DNA of 25,667 nucleotides from Hymenopellis radicata (GCA_015501595.1 JADNRX010000718.1:1-25667); one strand, 5' to 3'; positions 1-10,056 are shown, counted from the stretch's first letter. Notes: a model not told the origin generated them from the letters alone. Numbers and translations are program-made.

Positions 1-37
1 GCGCTCGGTGGCGGGCCAGGCGGAGAGCAGACTGCAT
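1..37 (-). CDS. Possible N-terminus of a gene running off the left edge
   Basis: On the minus strand an ATG at 37 opens a frame of 12 codons that reaches the window edge without a stop. The peptide (MQSALRLARHRA) is rich in Arg, Leu and Ala and lacks acidic residues, as mitochondrial presequences often are. That is suggestive only, because 12 residues are too few to identify anything. The bases upstream (38-780) contain no competing gene, so they would be its promoter and 5' leader. Confidence 0.25.
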   Translation of the reverse strand, partial: MQSALRLARHRA

Positions 38-811
38 CGTCGTGATGGAAATGGTGTTTTTTGGGTTTTGGTGGTCAGGATTATGTGCTGTCGGACACCG
101 GATCGGAACGGGAATTTTGCTAGCCAATCAGGAAATCACATTTTCGCACCAATTCTCTTCCTGGTCTTCTAGACCACAGGGTCGGGGACTAATACATTTT
201 TTGCCTCAACGCCCACCTTTTGGACCGAAAAAATAACTGGACCTACAAGAGTATACCTCCGGATCCAGATTGGTGTTCCACCGGGAAACCTTTTATTCAC
301 GCGAAGGACTTGCTCTCTCGGGAAATGACAACATTTCGCGGCAATTTTGCTCAAAGACTTGGCCCGGAAGGATGGCGGGACCGCGTCGGGATCACGCGCG
401 GACGATCTAGACATGGCCCAGATCAGGTCCTGAAACACGTACGCCACACTTGGCCTTCATCAACGCTTAGCCCCCCGTGTTCCAACGGAAAGGTATCTCT
501 GGCTGATTTGATACGAGCATCCGTCATCCCAAAGTTCATCTCCCAGCGCTGGGATCACTCATGCATACAGCGACGAAAGACGCATTCCCTTAATGGAACC
601 ACAACTGTCAATCATACCGGGTCGTAGACCAACCGTGACTGTGCTCATGCCAGACCATCCCAAACATCGCAGATAAATAATGCACTGGTATCATGGCGCC
701 CTCGCTGCTCTACATCATGTTCAGACGCGTTATGAGTATGCACTTTGAAGTACTTAGTATGATGTACAATGTATTTTTGTTAGTTATGTCTGCGCTTCGA
801 ATTCGAAGCGT
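38..811. other. Stretch with no recognisable gene
   Basis: Short open frames exist on both strands, but none has a convincing start, codon pattern or motif. I see no tRNA-like cloverleaf and no clear repeat. It probably holds the upstream region of the left-edge gene and the 3' flank of the possible minus-strand remnant at 812-1031. Confidence 0.5.
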
Positions 812-1031
812 TTAAAACTCCTCCGGAAACACCAAAGGAATCTGCAGGAGGTCCTTCTCGTCCCAAACCTCATCATCCTCATTGTCGGCATCAAAATCGT
901 CGCCGGAGACGCAGTCATATGTGACGAGCCTGGAGTACAACATGAACCAGTGGCACAAAGCTGAGAGGAACCTGAGCGATAGCCCATGTAAGCTTAGGTT
1001 CCGATGCGGGGAGGAACTTCTTGGCGACTTT
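812..1031 (-). pseudogene. Possible 3'-terminal gene remnant, frame-broken
   Basis: The minus strand reads about 36 codons in one frame, including the hydrophobic run WAIAQVPLSFVPLVHVVL. It then reads a plausible acidic C-terminus in another frame (DDFDADNEDDEVWDEKDLL, ending FPEEF and a stop at 812). The two pieces would join if one base were added or removed near 915-925. A possible acceptor AAG lies at 1028-1030 with pyrimidines upstream, so this could be a last exon. No upstream exons are convincing and the family is not recognised. A GTAAGT donor-like site on the opposite strand at 1033 means a plus-strand exon is an alternative. Confidence 0.22.
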
Positions 1032-1197
1032 GGTAAGTTAAAGATCGAGTCTCTATTCAACTAAATGAGGGTGTGGTGGACAACCGTCTTGAGGAAGTAA
1101 AGTAGGTTTCAAACAGATGACGTTATCGCGACCACCTTGTTCAAGTACCACCACCACCCCCGGCGATCATTTTCACAAGGGCTTCGGCCTGCAGAAC

Positions 1198-1220
1198 TAG
1201 CCTTAGCTAAGGCTATATAT
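1198..1220. promoter_or_regulatory. 18-bp palindrome abutting a TATA box
   Basis: Positions 1198-1215 form a perfect self-complementary 18-mer (TAGCCTTAGCTAAGGCTA). It overlaps a TATATAT box at 1214-1220, 67 bp upstream of the F-box start codon at 1287. The position fits a core promoter. A palindrome directly over a TATA box could be a site for a dimeric regulator; that role is inference. Confidence 0.45.
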
Positions 1221-1286
1221 CTGCTATTGTATGTTTCAAAGCGGCTCTGTCTTCTTTCGTGACCAGATTTTATAGGCGCCATCACG

Positions 1287-3097
1287 ATGTCCTCTTTCGG
1301 AGCGAGCAGTTGCCCAAGCTGTGGGGCGGAAAATATCCCGTCCAATCCACAATCACTCCTCCCCTTCCCCATCGACTTTCCTGCCGCTTTCCCTCACTAC
1401 TTCAGCCACAACGACGCACTATCTGAGCTCGACACCGAAGGGTTTAAACAAAATGTCATAACTCCCGCCACGGCAAACCTTTCTGCTGTGACCTCGGAAG
1501 CTGCTCGTCTACGTTCAACGCTCGCTGCGCTTGAGCGGGAAGAGGCCCGCTTGCGCTCTGCATTGGACGGCTATCATCTGCGCATATCCGCATTTCGCCG
1601 TTTCCCGCCAGAGGTGCTTGCCGAAATCTTCCATTGGTGCTCGATTTCGTCGAGCAACATGCTTTCTACGAAGAAAGGCAGGCTGTGGGTTGTCGGCCAG
1701 GTCTGCTCTCGCTGGAGGCAGATTGTCATGTCTCAACCGGCATTGTGGACGTTCATATCTGTCGACAACTCGCTTGGGGATGTTGACTCGGCTGAGCTGA
1801 TGAAATGCGCTATATCCTTAAGCGCAGAGCTGCCTCTCAAGCTTCATCTGGAGCTTCCCATACCCCAGACTCATTTCCGGCACCCGCTGCTCCCCCGATA
1901 TGCCCTCCCTGGTTGCGGGAATTGATGGGTGTATCCCATCGGTGGCACAATCTTTACCTTTCTTGCTCCTTGGCGATTTTAGACGACCTTGGTGCCATTT
2001 ATGGTCGCCTGGATAGCCTCCAAAGTTTGACACTGCGGCTCAACTCCGACTATGCCAGCGCGGCGGCTCACCGCCAGATTGACTTGGAGACACACGTCTT
2101 TCGCGCTTTCGAGGTCGCTCCGCATTTGCGTGAAGCCGAGCTTGACCAAGCGTGCTGTAATATCGCGCTTCCGCTTGGCCAGTTGAAGAGCGTGAAACAC
2201 GCTTGGTTTATCGCGGACAATTCAGACTTCAGGCACAGCTCGTTGACTCGACTGCACAGTCTGGCACATTGTTCGAGCCTCGTGGAACTGCGACTGGTCA
2301 CTCGAATTGAAGATGTCGCCCCGCCGACGGCCATGCCACCGGCCATGATGATTCGGCTCGACTCGTTATGCACTCTTCATTTATCCGACTACCATATACT
2401 TGACTCGATTGACTGTCGAAACCTGGAGGTCTTGCGCTTTGCGTTACGACGCAGTGATGGCTACGGTGACCCAGACACGCCGTATTTTGATGCAGCAGCG
2501 GCTCTAACTGCCGTCCTCGGGCTGCTGGCTCGCTGCTATTGCGACATAAAGGTGTTTGCCATCCCAGAGATCCAGGTTGACAGTGTGGAACGATTCCTTG
2601 ACGTCCTTCGCGCCGTTCCCTTCCTTGATACCCTCGAACTCGACTACTTTCGTTGGTGCGCGGTGGACGCCGTGTACAAATCCTTTGACGAAGGACTGCA
2701 AAAGATCATTCCCGAACTTGATTACTCCGTGGATGACCCCATCATCCCTCGCCTTCGTGCACTCTCGATAACCATCGACAACTTGTCGAATCAAGATGAC
2801 GGCTGCAGAGCATATTTCATCGACGAACAGTTTTACAACTTGGTCTCTACGCGTATGCGTATAATGGCACTGTTGAGAGACACGGAAAGAGGCACAAGAG
2901 AAGTGGGGGGAAGAGGGCTTGATCACGTCAAAATTGATATCAGGCTTCCTATGAAGCTCGATTCGACTCTTGTCGTCGGTATGAGGTGGTTGAAGAGGTA
3001 TGGTTTCGATATGTCGATCGTGACACGCACTGCTCGTCCCGGGTTCCCGCTTCCCGTTGCAGATGCCCGGGATTCCTCTCGCTTGATACATGTCTGA
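1287..3097 (+). CDS. F-box protein with leucine-rich repeats, one-base frame break
   Basis: This is an agaric-type F-box protein. Such proteins usually act as substrate adaptors of SCF ubiquitin ligases; the substrate here is unknown. The start at 1287 is the first ATG after a TATA box. Residues about 70-98 form a heptad-like Leu/Arg/Glu helix, followed by the F-box (RRFPPEVLAEIFHWC, then QVCSRWRQIVMSQPALW). The first frame ends at 1923-1925. The conserved continuation (LMGVSHRWHNLYLSC and then Leu-rich repeats to 3097) is in the -1 frame, readable from 1805. One base is therefore missing somewhere in about 1860-1915. A GTTGCG..TTTTAG intron (about 1912-1980) would also restore the frame, but it would remove the conserved HRW segment, so I prefer a frame break. 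Restored length would be about 600 residues. It may be a pseudogene or an assembly error. Confidence 0.75.
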
Positions 3098-3721
3098 TAC
3101 GTAGATTGGAATGCTATCCTTCACAAAGGCACCTACGCGCAAAATCACGGCAAGTGAAAACAGGTTCGAGCTGGAACTATTGGTTGTAGCACCTCCGTCC
3201 AATGCTTCCGAAACTCCTCCTTCGTATGCCGTCTTTCCTCTTCACGAGCATGAACAGTCTCGCGCGGTCACTCGTCTTCGGTGTTAGTATGGCAGGTTAG
3301 TGGCGCGCTGACGCGACTTGCCAGTGCGGCCGGATATACTTCCGCTGTGAGTGCTCAGTATATGATAACAACCCAGTACAACAGTCTGACTCGTTCTGAT
3401 GTTCTACGTAGTGCAAAGATTCCGCGGAGATCGGTATCTGAATCCGACTGACCAAGTCGTCGACGCCACACTAAGTAACTAGGACGCCCAATATGATGAG
3501 GTTTACCTGGGCTGTTGTGGACCATTGGTTGTATCGACTTCATTGTGCGTAGAGCTCTCTGCCTTCAGAGAACAATGGAATTTGGGCACCCAAATCAGGA
3601 AAGTAAAAGTTGGACCTCGACAATGCAAGTCACGTTTTCCTACTTATAAATTCGTCCATCCGGCTTGTTCCCTCCCACATATTCTTCAGGAACTCACAAT
3701 ATCTTCAAACCCCTCCGAAAT
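3098..3721 (+). other. Intergenic stretch with a TATA box near its end
   Basis: No gene is supportable here. A TATAAA box at 3645-3650 is followed by pyrimidine-rich sequence and, 72 bp on, the ATG at 3722, so the right end is probably the promoter of the degraded gene that follows. Confidence 0.45.
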
Positions 3722-4369
3722 ATGTCTGCTGCAAAGGAAAACCGACGTGTTGTTCTTAAACTACCTCAACACGTTCCAAGCAAGCTTGTCCGCGAAGAGT
3801 GCGTCTTCAATCGCTACTACCCTTGAACTCTTTCTCATAGCTTCCCAGGGAGCCGAAGACGAAGCTGATCCTTCGCATACCTCTGAATCAGAGGAAACGT
3901 GGCGAGAACGAGGACCTTGAAGAGTATGTCGCAGTGTATGGCGTTCCGTGCATTTCATTAACGAAATTTTCTAGTTCTCCCGTTGCGAAATCCATCAAAT
4001 AAGAACCTGGCTCCGAATCCTGCGAAGCCGAAGTCGGAAGAGGACAGTACAGATGAAAGCCCCAGAGGCGCCATTGACCTTCTCCCACCTGTCCAGCTCA
4101 AATACTTCGCGGCGCGCAAGAACCACTTCCCTCCAGGCGTCAAACTCCCACACGACTTCGGCGCGCCATTCAAACCTCACTTCAGCGCTGACAAACGCAC
4201 TCGCTGCAACGTCACCATCGATCTCACATTTAAACGCATGCCGGGTGGGAGGTGAGGAAGAGATGAGGAGTGGATCGCCTTTGAGGGGATGTGCGGGTGT
4301 GTCGTGCGAAGATTGGGCCGCTGGACAGTGAGAGTGGCACGGGGTATGATTATGTCGATGAATGGGTGA
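3722..4369 (+). pseudogene. Degraded small multi-exon gene, function unknown
   Basis: An ATG at 3722 downstream of a TATA box opens a basic peptide (MSAAKENRRVVLKLPQHVP). A good intron (GTGCGT..CCCAG, 3799-3848) joins it to a second basic exon (EPKTKLILRIPLNQRKRGE). A second intron fits well (GTATGT..TTCTAG, 3924-3974), but the next coding stretch (3983-4255, with VQLKYFAARKNHFPPGVKLP) is one base out of phase with it. That stretch then meets TGA at 4253-4255 and stays open in the same frame for 37 more codons (EEWIAFEGMCGCVVRRLGRW) to TGA at 4367-4369. One frame break plus one nonsense codon point to a decaying gene. The family is not recognised, and alternative splicing could explain part of this. 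Confidence 0.4.
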
Positions 4370-4806
4370 GGCATCGGGGAACGTGCCTACGCATAATGGC
4401 TAAGGAGCAGGAGAGGAAGGTCCCGTTTCACTAATGCGCATCTCACCTTCCGATTTGAACCCTTAGCTATCACCGTTTCATCTTACTTCAATTCCTGGCT
4501 TTCGATTTTCTACTCAACAGCGAATTGTATTTATTTCTCGTTCGTGTTTTGTGAGAGCGGGGGTCGTAACCGACTTGGATTATGGTGCGTAGCTCCCCAA
4601 TTCTGTAACGCCACTTACAAACAATCAGTGGCCTGAGTGGACGCTGAAACAGAAGTGGACGTGATCACCATTGTCCACACCCAACAATAAGGCAGTGTTT
4701 CCAAACCGGGTATACGAGGTGTGGACCATTGCCGAACAATGGACGCGAATGCGCATATATAAGCACTGAGCAGTGCCGTTCTATGAGCAGGACACCCACT
4801 AGCATC
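4370..4806 (+). promoter_or_regulatory. Intergenic region with TATA box for the acidic-protein gene
   Basis: No coding potential is seen. TATATAA at 4756-4762 would place transcription start near 4785-4795. This favours the ATG at 4807 over the in-frame ATG at 4783. Confidence 0.4.
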
Positions 4807-5199
4807 ATGCCTTCACCTTTCCTGTCATCACCGTTCCTCTCTTCGCCTCTCAGAAACGAGATTCACTTTACACCAGAGGACGAGGAGCTTGGCCAATCTG
4901 TGGATCTCACAAACGAGACGCCAATCGACCAGCCCGGCCCTTCTGCGTGGCTCCTGTCCTTCACCCTTGACGCCGACCGGGATGACTCTGACTCGGATTA
5001 TTCCGAGGAAGAGGACGAAGAGAGAGATGATACCCTACTACCAAGTACTTTGGTCTGCTCCGTGGTTTCAGAACTATCGGATCTGTCCGACTACTCAGAC
5101 GACGATGGTGATTCGGAAGAGGAAGACGAGTGCGCGATCTCTTTGCATTCGAGTCGAAGGCAATGCTCATGTTGCCTCTCAACAGACGTCGTTTCATAG
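4807..5199 (+). CDS. Acidic Ser/Asp/Glu-rich protein, function unknown
   Basis: This is a single-exon frame of 130 residues from the ATG at 4807 (148 if the in-frame ATG at 4783 is used). The N-terminus is a Ser/Pro repeat (SPFLSSPFLSSPL). The middle and C-terminal parts carry clusters of Asp, Glu and Ser (DDSDSDYSEEEDEERDD and DYSDDDGDSEEEDE), and the end is Cys-rich (RRQCSCCLST). Such stretches are typical of disordered, casein-kinase-2-type phosphorylated regions, but no family is recognised. The TATA box at 4756-4762 supports expression. No transmembrane helix or signal peptide is seen. It converges on the homeodomain gene, leaving 265 bp between the two stops. Confidence 0.55.
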   Translation: MPSPFLSSPFLSSPLRNEIHFTPEDEELGQSVDLTNETPIDQPGPSAWLLSFTLDADRDDSDSDYSEEEDEERDDTLLPSTLVCSVVSELSDLSDYSDDDGDSEEEDECAISLHSSRRQCSCCLSTDVVS

Positions 5200-5464
5200 T
5201 ACGCAGATGCCTATGACAAAATTTCAAATGTCTCCAAAAGCATCCTAGCTCAGTAGCTGCAGTGTAATTGGAGTATACTCTCATCGGCTACGTCTTCGGG
5301 AATGCAGAAGATAATTTTAAGAACGTCGTACACAGCTACAACAAGACGAATGGGTAGTAAGAAGTAGGTATAATGATATTTTGGTCATAAAAAATTGTCA
5401 AGGTTATCCAAAGTAAGCGAGGTCGTATTCCTGAGCCTCGATGTGAAAAAGTTCTTCATGATCA

Positions 5465-6298
5465 TCATAAGTCGCGTCCTAGTCCGCATAAAGCCAACGC
5501 GGCGCCGAGCATGTCGTCATCTGGCGTGCCCGATTCCTTCGACCACGCGGGTGCGGTCCAGTTCACGGGTGCCTCTGCCGGAGCCGATGCACTCCACCCG
5601 TTCCATGTCGATGCGCGCCCCAATGGCAAAGCATGAGCTTTCCGTGCCAAATCATTCTGCTCGTGCTCTCCCAGATTTTCCTTCTCAACCAATCTAGACC
5701 TCGCGCAGGCCCACTCGAGGGTGCGCGTACGCGTGAGCTTGCCAAACTCGACAAACTCCTTTGGCGGCGGGCTGTTGGGCGGGAGTGCGGGCGACGAGGG
5801 CATATTGTCCCAGAGCGACGCGCCGGGCTTGCGCGTAGGAGTGTTGGGCGCGGTGCGCTCCGTGCGCGAGGCGACGGAATCGAGCGATGGACGCGTCATG
5901 GGGATATACGGGTGACTGGAAGAGCGCGCAAAGTGGGGGTCGTAGTGGTGATGGTGGCTGTGGGTCGTCGTGCCGCTGACTTTGCGCTCCGTCTGACGCT
6001 TGTTCTGGAACCAGATGGTGACTGACTTGGTCTCCCTAGAATGGATGGATGAAAAAGCATCCGCGGGAGGAAAAAAAACAACGCACATGCGGCCGGTGTT
6101 GGCGACGAGATCGCGCTGCTCCCGGGACGGGTGGGACGTCTGGTGGAAGAGCTGCTCGAGCATGACGAGCTGGGCCTCGCTAAAGCGCTTGCGTGTGCGG
6201 CGGATGCGATGGCTGGTGCTCTCGGCGCCGTCGTCTGACTCGATGCTCGTCGTCGAGGATGTGCGCGACAGTGTAGACGGGCGGCGGTGAGCGAGCAT
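5465..6298 (-). CDS. Homeodomain transcription factor
   Basis: This is a DNA-binding regulator expected in the nucleus. The minus-strand ATG at 6298 begins MLAHRRPSTLSR. A 51-nt intron (6086-6036, GTGCGT..TTCTAG) interrupts the homeodomain between helix 2 and helix 3, and splicing gives 260 residues. The homeodomain covers about residues 31-89: a basic N-terminal arm (RIRRTRKRFSE), helix 1 (QLVMLEQLF), and recognition helix KSVTIWFQNKRQTERK with the invariant W79, F80, N82 and R84. Next come a His-rich patch (HSHHHHYD) and a Pro/Ser-rich tail ending DDDMLGAALALCGLGRDL, where the Asp/Leu-rich segment could be an activation or contact region. Basidiomycete homeodomain genes such as hom1 and hom2 of Schizophyllum act in fruiting. 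I cannot assign this one to a named gene. Three CACGTG repeats lie just upstream. Confidence 0.88.
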   Translation of the reverse strand: MLAHRRPSTLSRTSSTTSIESDDGAESTSHRIRRTRKRFSEAQLVMLEQLFHQTSHPSREQRDLVANTGRMCVVFFPPADAFSSIHSRETKSVTIWFQNKRQTERKVSGTTTHSHHHHYDPHFARSSSHPYIPMTRPSLDSVASRTERTAPNTPTRKPGASLWDNMPSSPALPPNSPPPKEFVEFGKLTRTRTLEWACARSRLVEKENLGEHEQNDLARKAHALPLGRASTWNGWSASAPAEAPVNWTAPAWSKESGTPDDDMLGAALALCGLGRDL

Positions 6299-6384
6299 GA
6301 CGGACACCGAGGTGGATGATGGTGGTAGATGAGAGACGGAGACTGGGACCGGGTTACTTAATTTAATCCCAACACACGCGCTCA

Positions 6385-6457
6385 CGCGTTTTAGCACGTG
6401 CTCTTTATTTACGCGTTCAAGCACGTGGTCATTATTTGCGCGTCGTAGCACGTGGCT
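6385..6457. repeat. Three 27-bp tandem units, each with CACGTG
   Basis: Units start at 6385, 6412 and 6439 and share CGCGTnnnAGCACGTG; the third is truncated. CACGTG occurs at 6395-6400, 6422-6427 and 6449-6454, exactly 27 bp apart. The first two units begin within ACGCGT (an MluI-box-like core). They lie 97-156 bp upstream of the homeodomain ATG. CACGTG is the palindromic core bound by bHLH dimers, so this is a probable upstream regulatory array for that gene; the binding factor is inference. Confidence 0.7.
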
Positions 6458-6915
6458 CGCATGGCATTACGTTGTCTCATGGTCTGCTCTTGCTTCCATA
6501 CCATATCATCAAGTTAAATCTCAGCAATGTCAACAAAGGTTCGCACTCTTACCCAGTACATAAACCGTTCCAATTGACTGTAAAGTGAACAGTTCCCCGC
6601 CCCTGCCGAGGCAGCACGACAGCGACAGAATGGCAATAGCTTCATTCCCGCGTTATTTAGGCAGTCCATATTGATTGGAGACAGGTAGGAGCTCCTGCTT
6701 ATCTGCCATTACTCTGGGTCGTTTACGATCAGCACTTCTTCAAGTTCCCTAAATGCCGCCGGCGCCACATGGTAGAAATTAAGCTAGCCTTCAACCTCCT
6801 CGGCCCTTGTCCTCTGGCCACGACTATTTAACACTCGACGCGGAACAAGTCACTCTTTCCTTCGTTCCACGACCATCGCTCCTTTATCTTTTCCTTTGAC
6901 GCGCCCCCAGGCGAT
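6458..6915. promoter_or_regulatory. Divergent promoter region, homeodomain gene and chitin deacetylase
   Basis: This non-coding region lies between the divergently transcribed homeodomain gene and the chitin deacetylase gene. A TATTTAA box at 6825-6831 lies 85 bp before the deacetylase ATG and is followed by pyrimidine-rich sequence (CTTTCCTTCG, TCCTTTATCTTTTCC), a usual fungal start-site context. Confidence 0.45.
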
Positions 6916-9100
6916 ATGCTTAACGTTGCGTTTCTCCTGTCACTGTCGCCACTGCTTGCGCTCGCCCAAGACGGCGTGATTACTGGACCTACGAGCAGCG
7001 TCGAAGCTGCAGGCTACTCATGCGATCCCTCCACATGCCAGTTACCGGACTGTCACTGCGCGAGCACAGATCCTCCAGGCGGTTTAGACCCAGTGAGTAG
7101 TCTGCTCTTGTCGATCTGTTATTTGGCATCTTGGCGCTATATCGTCAAAGGCGGGCTTGGCCTGACGCGTTCAGGATGCATGTCGAGCACCATTCACACA
7201 GTTGCCCACGGCGAGAGTGAATGGAGCATCCCACGAATGCTTTATGTGATATCGCTCTTCATTGAGCGTGCACGACGTCTATCCATTCCTTGAGTCTAAT
7301 TCTGTCGCGTGCTATTTACGTCGCTCAGTCCAGTTTACTAACCTTGTCATTCTTAACAGTCTGAAACGCCCATGTTTATTGTGTTTACCGCGGACGACGC
7401 TATCCAATCCTACACCCTCAACTCCGTGAACCAGTTCCTCGCCCACCGTCAAAACCCGAACGGGTGTCAGCCCAAGATGACCTACTACACTTCCCTCAAT
7501 TACACCAACTATACTTTGGTTACAGGTTAGTTATTGTAACAGTATCATTCAAATACTTACCTTCTTTAGACTGGTATGTTGCTGGAAACGAGATTGCAGA
7601 CCATACGTACGTCCACATATCGTAGTTCAGGAAACAAAGTTAATCGTCCGTTTCAGCATGACCCACCAAGGCGATCCCTCGCTTGACGAAATCAACGGCA
7701 ACCTCATCGCGCTTAATGCCCTCGCTGGTATTCCGCTCGCCTCCATCAAAGGCTTCCGCGCGCCATACCTCAACTACTCTGGTGATACCCTCAAGAAGCT
7801 CGCCGCCGCGGGATTTACGTACGACTCGAGCTCCTCAGCTGCCATCCCAGTTACAGACGAGAACTCTGACGCGTTCTGGCCGTACACGCTCGACAATGGG
7901 ATGGCCAACAACTGTCTGAGAGTCGAGGGTACATGCAAGGGCGAGCCAAAACTCCCGGGCTTCTGGGAAGCCCCCATGTACGCCTTCTTCGACGAGCGAG
8001 GCGTAGCGGGACCGCATCTTATGGATCCGTGGCTGTCAGCATTTTCGGCTTCTTCGGTGTTTTGAAAATTGACTTTGGGTTTTGGGTGTAGTGATCCGGC
8101 GAATGGAGCTGCAGCAGTGAACGACACTGCGACGTTCGAATACATGAAGGCCACGTTTACGGCGCACTACGAGGGGAAGCGCCAGCCGATTGGGCTGTAC
8201 ACGCACCCGATCCATCTTGCGACGGATTACCCTGGGGTGTCTTCGCCGACGTCTACGATACGCATGATCAACGCGTTTTTAGATTGGGCGCAGGAGCAGC
8301 AGAATGGTACGTCTATCGTTGCTACTAGCAAATTCATTGTGATGTTCAGATGTTTTACTTAGTATGGATCGTATCAACGGAACAGCTCCTCGCGTGGGTG
8401 CGGAACCCAACGCCCGTGGGGCAGCTGGATAACTTTGATGCGCTGCGCTGCTCGACGCCGGATGTGCAGGAGAACATTTGTAACGGGATGCCTGAGCGCG
8501 AACGCGGATTGCTTGCGCACTGCCCGTTTTCAGAGTTTCCTTTCTTTACTTGCGTGAGTCGCTTCCCATACAAGTGGCTTCAGGCAGCTGACGCATACGT
8601 GTTTTGAAGTACGGATGTCCGGAGACGACGCCGACGCCACAGAATCCGAATCCAAAGCAGGTTGTTCTTGATGGACAACAGGCGAGGTTTAGGTGTATGT
8701 TGATCTGCCTTGCGTCTATATACCTTGTACTAACCACAGGGGTCCAGTGCCGGGAAACTGCTCTACGCCATTCTGGGATCCCATAAACGGCAAATGCATC
8801 TGCAGCTCGTCCACATGCGCGTTTGAGGACAACTCGCGGCCGATCGGGGTGTGTACACTTCTCTTCCTTGTTCCTTCTCTCATTCTGATGTGACGTCTAT
8901 AGCCGAATGGCGCCAACCTGACTGGAGGCGGGACTGGGGGGGTCTTTGACCCGGACGGTTCGGGTCCTGGGAACAAGTCGCAGTATCTTCCGTTTAATGG
9001 GCCGAATTCGGCGAGGGCGGGGAGGGAGGGGGTGTGGGCGGCACTGGCGGTTGGTGTGGTTGGGGCGGTTGTTGGAGCGCTGGGGGTGGTTGTGAGATGA
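6916..9100 (+). CDS. Secreted, probably GPI-anchored chitin deacetylase (CE4)
   Basis: The enzyme removes acetyl groups from chitin in the cell wall, giving chitosan. Nine exons (6916-7092, 7360-7525, 7570-7606, 7657-8034, 8092-8306, 8363-8553, 8610-8692, 8740-8848, 8903-9100) sum to 517 residues in frame. Residues 1-17 are a signal peptide ending ALA. A Cys-rich segment (CDPSTCQLPDCHCAS), then PGGL, precedes the catalytic domain, as in animal-type deacetylases. Motif 1 is TADD (69-72), with both aspartates kept although the usual Phe is Ala. Motif 2 is HTMTH (126-130) and motif 3 is FRAPY (R161). GLYTHP is a likely motif 5. A second Cys-rich module lies near residues 440 (GNCSTPFWDP, KCICSS). 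The C-terminus, after a Gly/Ser/Asn stretch, is hydrophobic (VWAALAVGVVGAVVGALGVV), which fits a GPI signal. Intron 1 is unusually long (267 nt). Confidence 0.92.
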
Positions 9101-10056
9101 GGCTGCGTGTGATCTATTTCTGGGTGGCGTTTTGAGTGTACAGTTGTACTATGGACCTGGGCTATATCCGTATTAGAGATTTTCTTCGTTTTCTTGGTCT
9201 ATACCTATCTTTTGTGGATTTTGTACTATGTATTTAGGGTATTTCTTTTTGGATGTGGGTGAATACGAGGAACTGTTGTATACTGTAGCATGGCGATTTG
9301 AACGGCTGGGAATCATGAAAAGCTCGGGAAAGTGTACTGTTGATAGGTCGTCGATGAAGCTGTTTATAGTGGACCTGGACTTAGGGCTGTATCCTTATTA
9401 GAGATACCTCGTTATCTTCATTTAATGATGCTACCTGTATTTAGGTGGATTACCTTTGATCGCATACTAAGTAGTTTGTGACTCGGTGGTGTCAAGGTGG
9501 CGTTCGTGAATAAGATTTAGGGACTGTTGTATTCTAGGATTGTGATGTTAGTAGGTGAAGTAAGTACTTGGATGTTAGAGGACTGGAGTTGGTCTTGATT
9601 CTTCGGGGCCACGTCGTCAACTGGAGAAGAACTGCATTGAAAAGCACTAGGTAGGTAGTAGGGGTAGAAACGGTACCAGGAACGGCCGGGTGTGAAAATG
9701 TAAGTCGGAAAGGGATTTCGGGAGGAAGGGAGTCGTGCATGTTGGAGGCTTTGGTGCGACTTTTGACGCAGCGTACGCTAGATATCCGAATTGATGTAGT
9801 GGTGCAGATTGAACTGTTCACCAGTCGAATGTACATGTTTAAATTGAAGCGTGCGCGTCGCCTCTCGCCGTGGCAGGTAGTAGTGTAAAAAACACGTAAA
9901 TGGAGGACGCCCTGACGACGTGCTTCAAGCTATGAGAGTTAGAGAGAAGTGGTCGAACGCATGGTGCCGTGGGAACTTCTGGCAAAACTTTATTCCGCCG
10001 TCGGCATCTATGTACATTGTACCTTTGCTTACCGTCAACGCTCACGACTTTAATTA
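9101..10056. other. Non-coding interval with a degenerate direct repeat
   Basis: No gene is supportable over these 956 bp. Two diverged copies of one stretch occur about 220 bp apart. The motif TGGACCTGG..GTATCCnTATTAGAGAT appears near 9151-9180 and 9369-9402, and GGnACTGTTGTATnCT appears near 9269-9285 and 9521-9537. This looks like an old local duplication in the 3' flank of the deacetylase. The last bases before 10057 should hold the promoter of the next gene, but no canonical TATA box is seen. Confidence 0.4.

Noticed and set aside
1912..1980. An intron that would repair the F-box gene frame
   Set aside because: Donor GTTGCG is weak and the removed segment contains the conserved HRWxxLYLS motif of this protein type; a one-base frame break is simpler. 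Not fully excluded.
2504..3202. 232-codon minus-strand frame
   Set aside because: Lies opposite the leucine-rich repeats of the F-box gene; the sense strand has the recognisable domain and promoter.
5633..6025. Arg/Gly-rich plus-strand frames opposite the homeodomain gene
   Set aside because: Shadow of the minus-strand homeodomain coding sequence, whose recognition helix is unambiguous.
9534..9836. 100-codon minus-strand frame containing LPPEIPF, reminiscent of an F-box start
   Set aside because: No further F-box residues, no intron pattern, and composition is like the surrounding non-coding DNA.
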